Part shown: positions 1-4,376 of the stretch, piece after piece
Layout: each line of letters begins with the position of its first letter
Position numbering within the stretch: the first letter of the stretch is position 1
NCBI GenBank assembly: GCA_031259905.1
Contig: JAIRKS010000044.1
Coordinates: forward strand, 1 to 7,393
DNA length: 7,393 nucleotides
Reading direction: 5' to 3'
Origin: Odoribacteraceae bacterium
GTDB taxonomy: Bacteria; Bacteroidota; Bacteroidia; Bacteroidales; Marinifilaceae
Program-made: the position numbers and the translations under genes
The notes under the pieces: model-generated
Told to the model about the DNA's origin: nothing
What the model saw: the letters and a program-made list of their open reading frames with translations, nothing else
Database searches by the model: none

Positions 1-19
1 GGCACGGGACGCGGGCGCG

Positions 20-484
20 TCAGTAGCAACTGCCCTCGTAGTACGCGTCGACCAGCAGGCGGGGGGAGCGGGCGGCGGCCGAGGCGAGGCGGTCGCAACG
101 CTCGTTGCCGGCGATGCGCGAGTGGCCGGGGATCCACTCGAGGCGGACGGCGTGCATGGAGTAAAGGGGGAAAAAACGGAGCCAGAGGTCGGGGTTCTTC
201 TTGCCGCGAAAGTCCGTTTGTATCCAGTTGAAGAGCCAGCGCTTCTCGACGGCGTCGACGACGTAGCGGGAGTCGGAGTAGATCGTGACGGACATGCCGA
301 CGCGCTCGAGGGCCTCGAGGCCGGCGATGACGGCGAGCAATTCCATGCGGTTGTTGGTCGTCAGGCGGTAACCGGCGGAGAGCTCGCGCTTGCAGCCGTC
401 GACTTCCAGGACGACGCCGTAGCCCCCGGGACCGGGGTTGCCGAGCGCGGCGCCGTCGGTGTAGATGATGACTTTTGTTCCCAT
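20..484 (-). CDS. rnhA: Ribonuclease HI
   Basis: Ribonuclease HI cuts the RNA strand of RNA-DNA hybrids in the cytoplasm, removing R-loops and replication primers with two metal ions. The 154-residue product has the normal single-domain length. Visible family marks are the opening TDGA (Asp10), a glycine-rich turn GNPGPGGYG, NNRMEL (Glu48), YSDSRYV (Asp71), the PGHS loop (His121) and NERCD (Asp131). These give the complete DEDD active site plus the loop histidine; the usual GHA is GHS here, a mild change. A basic hybrid-binding region (around RGKKNPDLW, residues 93-101) is present. The ATG shares one base with the stop of the upstream 115-residue gene (TGATG), so it is probably translated by reinitiation as the last visible gene of the leftward operon. 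The 19 bases after its stop hold no recognisable feature. Identity is firm; placement behind envelope genes looks like simple operon hitch-hiking. Confidence 0.96.
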   Translation of the reverse strand: MGTKVIIYTDGAALGNPGPGGYGVVLEVDGCKRELSAGYRLTTNNRMELLAVIAGLEALERVGMSVTIYSDSRYVVDAVEKRWLFNWIQTDFRGKKNPDLWLRFFPLYSMHAVRLEWIPGHSRIAGNERCDRLASAAARSPRLLVDAYYEGSCY

Positions 485-831
485 CAGGTTATTTTTTTAA
501 TGGTTGTTCCCGTCGTCCACGAGAGGGTCTCCCAGTCGGCCCCCTGCACGACGGCCAGCGCCAGCGTCTCCCGCGGGCAGGTGGCGTACAGGCGCGAGAG
601 GCGCTCGACGAGGGAATCCCCCGGTAGCCAGTCGCGAATCTCCTCGCGGGCGAAATCCGCGACGATCATCCCCGCGTGGAATTCCGTGCCGTGCGTCTCC
701 CGCGCCGGCAGGGACGAGGGCAGCAGGCGCGGCGGCGCGTCTTGCTGCCACGCGACGCTCCCGTTTTTCAGGAGCGGGTGGCCGGGCAGCAGGATGTAAT
801 GCGCCGCTATCGCGCGCGTTGTCTTTGCCAT
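484..831 (-). CDS. Small protein resembling the ends of an amidohydrolase, without the catalytic barrel
   Basis: Intact 115-residue frame, function unknown. The start is taken at MAKTTRAIAAHYI: it overlaps the end of the DUF4296 gene by 25 bases, whereas the same frame upstream reads into arginine- and proline-rich shadow of that gene. Its stop shares a base with the rnhA start. Residues 9-58 (AAHYILLPGHPLLKNG, then TEFHAGMIV) look like the N-terminal beta part of Bacteroidales amidohydrolases, which run HYI...G..L.NG... to EF.NGI..PGFVN.H.H. After GMIV the expected metal-binding HxH and the roughly 250-residue barrel are absent. The sequence goes to a helical stretch (residues 62-95) and a tail, VVQGADWETLSWTTG, recalling the C-terminal end of such enzymes (a NGA..LG..D..GSFEPG pattern). 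My inference is a barrel-deleted, non-catalytic derivative, either a conserved small family or a remnant. The comparison is from memory of family patterns. No signal peptide or membrane segment; predicted cytoplasmic. Confidence 0.72.
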   Translation of the reverse strand: MAKTTRAIAAHYILLPGHPLLKNGSVAWQQDAPPRLLPSSLPARETHGTEFHAGMIVADFAREEIRDWLPGDSLVERLSRLYATCPRETLALAVVQGADWETLSWTTGTTIKKIT

Positions 832-1694
832 GATCGTTGTTGTTCGGTGACGCGTCGGGCTTCCTTCGGGGGGAGGTATTCGCGGTAGAGGCGCGGGGCG
901 GCGATCCACCCGCGTCGACCGGCGTCGACGGAATCGGGGAGGAGGATGTCGACGTGCAGGCGGGTGAAGCCCGTGGAGTCGGGAAGGTAGTGGCTCCAGG
1001 TGTAATCGCGCGGCCGGCGGTCGGGACGGACGACGATCTCGCGGGCGCGGAGGGTGTCGCCGCCGGGGGAGTAGAAGTAGGCGGTGACGCGGGAGGCGAC
1101 GCGGGCGGTATCGAGGTAGACGCGCAGGCGCGCCTTGTAGTTGCCGGGCCGCGAGGCGTCGATGTCGACGCTGTAGGAGGTGTTGAGGTCGTCGAGGGGG
1201 AGGGTGTCGGCGATGACGAGGCGTTCGCGCGTGACGACGGCGTGGAGGGTGTCGACGATGACGAGGCCGGCGCGGACGAACGTCTCGGCGATGGTGTCGC
1301 GCGCGTGGATGACGAGCGGCGGGAGGAGGTTGACGGTGTCTTCGCGCGTGAGGGCTGCCCACGTGACGAGGTTGGCGGTGTCGCGTCGCTCGAGTTCGCG
1401 GGTGACGGCGGAGTAGACGCGCTCGTGGCGTCCGGGGGCGGCGTAGTAGCGGGCGAGGGTGTCGAAGTCGTCGCGCGTGATGCCGTGTTTGGCGAAGAGG
1501 CCGTCGTAGTAGGCGCGTTTTTCGCGGTCGCCGGCGGGGGCGACGCGTCCGTCGGCGAGGATGGCGTCGGCGGTGTGGAGGTCGACGAGCAGGGCGATGA
1601 AGCGTTTCTCGCCGAGCGGGACGCGCGCGCAGGAGAGGATGGCCGCGAGGATGGCCGCGATGACGAGCGGGTGGCGGGAACGGGCGAGGTTCAT
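807..1694 (-). CDS. DUF4296-type envelope lipoprotein with long C-terminal extension
   Basis: Predicted lipoprotein of 295 residues, function unknown. The start at MNLARSRHPL is chosen because its ATG overlaps the mlaF stop (ATGA) and it gives a textbook lipoprotein signal: two arginines, a hydrophobic core VIAAILAAIL and a lipobox ILSC with the lipidated Cys22. A start 34 codons upstream lies wholly inside mlaF and would bury this signal. Residues about 25-105 match the DUF4296 pattern: a proline after the cysteine, F-ALLVDLH-ADAIL, then YYDGLFAKHGITRDDFDTLARYY and a helix VYSAVTRELERR. DUF4296 is a family of unknown role found in Bacteroidota. Residues about 110-295 form a strand-rich second part with alternating hydrophobic runs (YKARLRVYL, RVTAYFYSPGGDTL, TRLHVDILLPD) and end in a basic tail; I do not recognise it. 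The operon position after mlaE-mlaF suggests an envelope role. Confidence 0.88.
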   Translation of the reverse strand: MNLARSRHPLVIAAILAAILSCARVPLGEKRFIALLVDLHTADAILADGRVAPAGDREKRAYYDGLFAKHGITRDDFDTLARYYAAPGRHERVYSAVTRELERRDTANLVTWAALTREDTVNLLPPLVIHARDTIAETFVRAGLVIVDTLHAVVTRERLVIADTLPLDDLNTSYSVDIDASRPGNYKARLRVYLDTARVASRVTAYFYSPGGDTLRAREIVVRPDRRPRDYTWSHYLPDSTGFTRLHVDILLPDSVDAGRRGWIAAPRLYREYLPPKEARRVTEQQRSWQRQRAR

Positions 1695-2446
1695 GAGAGG
1701 TGTTCTTTTATTGTCCGGTTGAATTTCGAGGTGAAGAGGAACTCGTTCAACGCCGGGCTGGCGGCGTGAAAGATGGCTTCCCGGTCGCCTTCCCATTCCT
1801 TGCGGCCGTCGTGGATGAAGATGATGTTCTCGCCGGTCTCGAAGACGGAGTTCATGTCGTGGGTATTGATGACGGTGGTCATGCCGTACTCGCGCGTGAT
1901 GCTGGAGAGGAGGTTGTCGATGACGATGGCCGTGAGGGGATCGAGGCCGGAGTTAGGCTCGTCGCAGAAGAGGTAGCGCGGTTGGAGGACGATGGCGCGG
2001 GCGATGGCGACGCGTTTCTTCATTCCGCCGCTGAGTTCTGCCGGGTGGAGGTGACTGACGTTGTCGAGGTCGACGCGGTGGAGGCAGGCGAGGGCGCGTT
2101 CGCGTTTCCACGCCTCGTCGGCGCGCGAGAAGAGGTCGAGGGGGAACATCACGTTCTCGAGCACGGGGAGGGAGTCGAATAACGCGCCGCCCTGGAAGAC
2201 GACGCCCATCTCCTTGCGGATTTCTTTCATGTTTCTCGCGTTGTCGCCGGTGATTTCGCGGCCGTCGAAGGCGATTGTCCCGGCGTCCGCGGGGAGGAGG
2301 CCGATGAGGGTCTTGAGCAGGACGGTCTTGCCGGAGCCGCTCTTGCCGATGATCAGGTTGACTTTGCCTTGTTCGAAGGTGGCGTCGACCTCGTGCAGGA
2401 CTTTCTTCGCGTCGAAGTATTTCGTCACGCCTTTTATTTCTATCAT
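1691..2446 (-). CDS. mlaF: MlaF-type ABC transporter ATP-binding protein
   Basis: ATPase subunit of an MCE/Mla-type lipid ABC transporter, working on the cytoplasmic face of the inner membrane with the MlaE permease encoded just upstream. All nucleotide-binding motifs are intact in the 251 residues: Walker A GKSGSGKT (34-41), Q-loop Gln85 in VVFQGGALFDSL, signature LSGGMKKR (138-145), Walker B YLFCDEP (158-164), D-loop SGLDP (166-170) and switch His196 in NTHDM. The FQGGALFDSLPVLENV and ELSGGMKKRVAIARA stretches are typical of the MlaF subfamily rather than of amino-acid or metal importers. Its ATG abuts the mlaE stop with no gap (TAAATG), and its own stop overlaps the DUF4296 start, so translation is probably coupled on both sides. 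The transported substrate, presumably phospholipid, is inferred from the family. The direction of transport cannot be told from the sequence. Confidence 0.95.
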   Translation of the reverse strand: MIEIKGVTKYFDAKKVLHEVDATFEQGKVNLIIGKSGSGKTVLLKTLIGLLPADAGTIAFDGREITGDNARNMKEIRKEMGVVFQGGALFDSLPVLENVMFPLDLFSRADEAWKRERALACLHRVDLDNVSHLHPAELSGGMKKRVAIARAIVLQPRYLFCDEPNSGLDPLTAIVIDNLLSSITREYGMTTVINTHDMNSVFETGENIIFIHDGRKEWEGDREAIFHAASPALNEFLFTSKFNRTIKEHLS

Positions 2447-3184
2447 TTATAGCAGGATTTTCGTTAGTACCAGGTTGACGACGAGGATCGCGATGCTGCT
2501 GTCGACGACCGCCCGCGTGCTTGCCCTCCCGACCTCGAGCGCGCCGCCACGCGTGGTGTACCCGTAGAAGGCGGGGATCGACGTGAAGATGAACGCGAAA
2601 AAGAGGGTCTTGACGATCGAGTAGGTCACGTAGTAGGGGGTGAACTCGAAGTGGAGGCCGTTGAGGTAGTCGTCGTAGTTGACGCTGCCGGCGCCCAGCC
2701 CGGCGAGGAAGCCGCCGATGATGCCGATGAAGACGCTGAAGACGTATAACACGGGGTTGATCACCAGCGCCGCGGCGATCTTCGGCCCGACGAGGTACGA
2801 GACCGAGTTCACGCCCATCGCCTCCAGCGCGTCGATCTGTTCGGTGATGCGCATCGTGCCGATCTCCGAGGCGATGTTGCTCCCGATCTTGCCGGCGAGG
2901 ATCAGGCTCACGATGGTCGAGGAGAATTCCAGCAGCAAGGTCTCCCGCGTCAGGTAACCGATGAGGTAGCGCGGCAGCAAGGGGTTTGACATGTTGTACG
3001 CCGTCTGCAGCGTCAGTACAGCGCCAATGAAAAACGAGATGATCATCACGAGAACGATGGAGTTTAACCCCAGCTTTTCTAACTCGTTGGTCATCTCGCG
3101 GAGGAATACCCGCCGGCGCTCGGGCCGGGCGAAAATGCGCCGAAGGAAGAGCAGGTATGCCCCGATGGTTTCCAAGAATTTCAT
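2447..3184 (-). CDS. mlaE: MlaE-type ABC transporter permease
   Basis: Integral inner-membrane permease of an MCE/Mla-type lipid transporter, pairing with the ATPase encoded next to it. I place the start at MKFLETIGAY, giving 245 residues, the usual MlaE length with the usual amphipathic N-terminal helix. The frame stays open for 35 more codons, but that extension crosses the AT-rich intergenic region and overlaps manC. Hydrophobic segments lie at about residues 41-62, 84-98, 137-165, 186-206 and 228-245. The family signature is clear: LAGKIGSNIASEIGTMR (96-112) leading into ITEQIDALEAMGVN, and near the end GGALEVGRASTRAVVDSS, the conserved GG..VG......VV pattern. The first gene of the leftward operon. 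No gene for the periplasmic MCE partner (MlaD) is in this window, so it must lie elsewhere or be replaced. Confidence 0.95.
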   Translation of the reverse strand: MKFLETIGAYLLFLRRIFARPERRRVFLREMTNELEKLGLNSIVLVMIISFFIGAVLTLQTAYNMSNPLLPRYLIGYLTRETLLLEFSSTIVSLILAGKIGSNIASEIGTMRITEQIDALEAMGVNSVSYLVGPKIAAALVINPVLYVFSVFIGIIGGFLAGLGAGSVNYDDYLNGLHFEFTPYYVTYSIVKTLFFAFIFTSIPAFYGYTTRGGALEVGRASTRAVVDSSIAILVVNLVLTKILL

Positions 3185-3278
3185 GTGTCCGTCTCTCTCA
3201 TTAAATTTATCGTAAAAATAGGTATACTTCACGGGATTCTTACTACATTCGGCAAATAAAATAACGAAATCCAGGACT
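3185..3278. promoter_or_regulatory. Divergent AT-rich promoter region between mlaE and manC
   Basis: This 94-base gap separates two divergent transcription units and is clearly AT-richer than the genes around it, so promoters for both must lie here or just inside the genes. For manC, TACATTCG at 3244-3251 resembles the Bacteroidota -7 element TAnnTTTG (5 of 6 defined bases) and would leave a leader of about 20 bases; no convincing -33 TTG lies upstream. For mlaE, the minus strand has near matches TTTATTTG (3260-3253) and TATTTTTA (3220-3213), again without a well-spaced TTG. The role as a divergent promoter region is likely; the individual boxes are weak calls. Neither start codon has a good Shine-Dalgarno sequence, as usual in this phylum. 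Confidence 0.5.
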
Positions 3279-4370
3279 ATGAATACCAATACCTATTGCG
3301 TCATCATGGCCGGCGGGAGTGGCAAGCGCCTCTGGCCCGTCAGCAGTAAATCATGCCCGAAACAGTTTCGCGACGTCACGCGTGCCGGGAAGTCCCTCCT
3401 CCAGCTCACCTTCGAGCGTGCCGCCCGCCTTTTCCCACCGCGGAATATCCTTGTCGTCACCGGCGCCGCCTACGCCGGCATCACGCGCGAGCAGCTCCCC
3501 ACCCTCCCCGGCGAGAATCTCCTCGAGGAACCCTTCGGCAGGAACACCGCCCCGTGCATCGCCTACGCCGCCCACAGGATCGCGCGCGTCGCCCCGGACG
3601 CCACGATGGTCGTCGTCCCTTCTGACCATTTCATCGCCGATGACGAGGCTTATAACGGGAATATCCAGCGCGGCGTTGACTTCGTCACCCGCCACGACGG
3701 CTTGCTCACCATCGGCATCTCCCCCACGAGACCGGAAACCGGCTACGGCTACATCCAGCTCGAGAGAAGCGAACCCGTCGATGGCGTTTACCGCGTCAAG
3801 ACGTTCACCGAGAAGCCTGACGAGGCCCTCGCGCTGGCCTTCCTCCGCTCCGGTGATTTCCTCTGGAACGCCGGCATATTTATATGGAGAGTACGGGGAA
3901 TCATCGAGGAGTTCGCCAGGCATCTCGAGGACGTCTATCGCCTCTTCCAGGACGAGTACCTGCACGCGACGAACCCCGACGCGCCGGAAAATATCGAACG
4001 CCTTTACAGCCGCTGCCCGAGCATCTCCGTCGACTTCGGCATCATGGAGCACGCCGAGCGCGTCCACGTGATCAAGGGGGACTTCGGCTGGTCGGACGTC
4101 GGCACGTGGCACGCCTTCCACGACATCAGCGAGAAGGACGAACGCGGCAACGTCCCGCGCGACGGGGTGCTCTTCCTCGACTCTTCCGGCTGCACCGTCG
4201 ACCTGCCGCGGGACGTGCGCGTCGTGGTCGCCGGAGTGAACGACTGCATCATCGCCGGGCGCGACGACGTGCTGATGGTTTGCGCCCGCGACCGGGGGGG
4301 CGACGTCCGCCACTTCGAGGAGATGTTGAGGCAACGGGAGTCTCTGCGCGACGAGGAACAATCACGGTAA
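3279..4370 (+). CDS. manC: Mannose-1-phosphate guanylyltransferase
   Basis: Makes GDP-mannose from mannose 1-phosphate and GTP in the cytoplasm, feeding mannose, fucose or rhamnose-type residues into surface glycans. The 363 residues have the nucleotidyltransferase signature MAGGSGKRLWP with PKQF (residues 10-30; a Lys stands where Thr or Ser is common), LEEPFGRNTAPCIAYAA (82-98), PSDHFI (114-119, metal and nucleotide site), TGYGYI (154-159), FTEKP (176-180), WNAGIF (196-201), SVDFGIMEHA (250-259) and FGWSDVGTW (269-277). A short strand-rich C-terminal part follows (about 295-345). There is no phosphomannose isomerase cupin domain, so it is the monofunctional form. The start at MNTNTYCVIMAGG fits the family, with few residues before the glycine-rich loop. 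The stop is 6 bases before the next ATG, so it is probably co-transcribed with the hydrolase gene. A related sugar-1-phosphate nucleotidyltransferase is possible but less likely. Confidence 0.93.
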   Translation: MNTNTYCVIMAGGSGKRLWPVSSKSCPKQFRDVTRAGKSLLQLTFERAARLFPPRNILVVTGAAYAGITREQLPTLPGENLLEEPFGRNTAPCIAYAAHRIARVAPDATMVVVPSDHFIADDEAYNGNIQRGVDFVTRHDGLLTIGISPTRPETGYGYIQLERSEPVDGVYRVKTFTEKPDEALALAFLRSGDFLWNAGIFIWRVRGIIEEFARHLEDVYRLFQDEYLHATNPDAPENIERLYSRCPSISVDFGIMEHAERVHVIKGDFGWSDVGTWHAFHDISEKDERGNVPRDGVLFLDSSGCTVDLPRDVRVVVAGVNDCIIAGRDDVLMVCARDRGGDVRHFEEMLRQRESLRDEEQSR

Positions 4371-4376
4371 CGGGCC

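Noticed and set aside
484..1362. A 292-residue version of the small minus-strand protein with a far upstream start
   Set aside because: Its first 177 residues are an arginine-, proline- and histidine-rich shadow of the DUF4296 gene. Only the part from the ATG at 831 looks like real protein.
1634..1661. A tandem direct repeat of about 12 bases near the start of the DUF4296 gene
   Set aside because: It encodes the repeated Ala-Ile-Leu residues of the signal peptide core, so protein composition is enough to explain it.
837..1769. A 310-codon plus-strand frame opposite the DUF4296 gene
   Set aside because: Its product is glycine-, valine-, aspartate- and glutamate-rich low-complexity sequence, the usual shadow of a GC-rich gene. 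The minus strand carries the lipoprotein signal and the overlapping starts and stops.
2447..3289. A 35-residue N-terminal extension of the MlaE permease
   Set aside because: It would overlap the manC start, crosses the AT-rich promoter region and adds residues that the family lacks; MKFLETIGAY is the expected start.
3351..4361. A 336-codon minus-strand frame opposite manC
   Set aside because: It is a compositional shadow; manC on the plus strand has all its family motifs.
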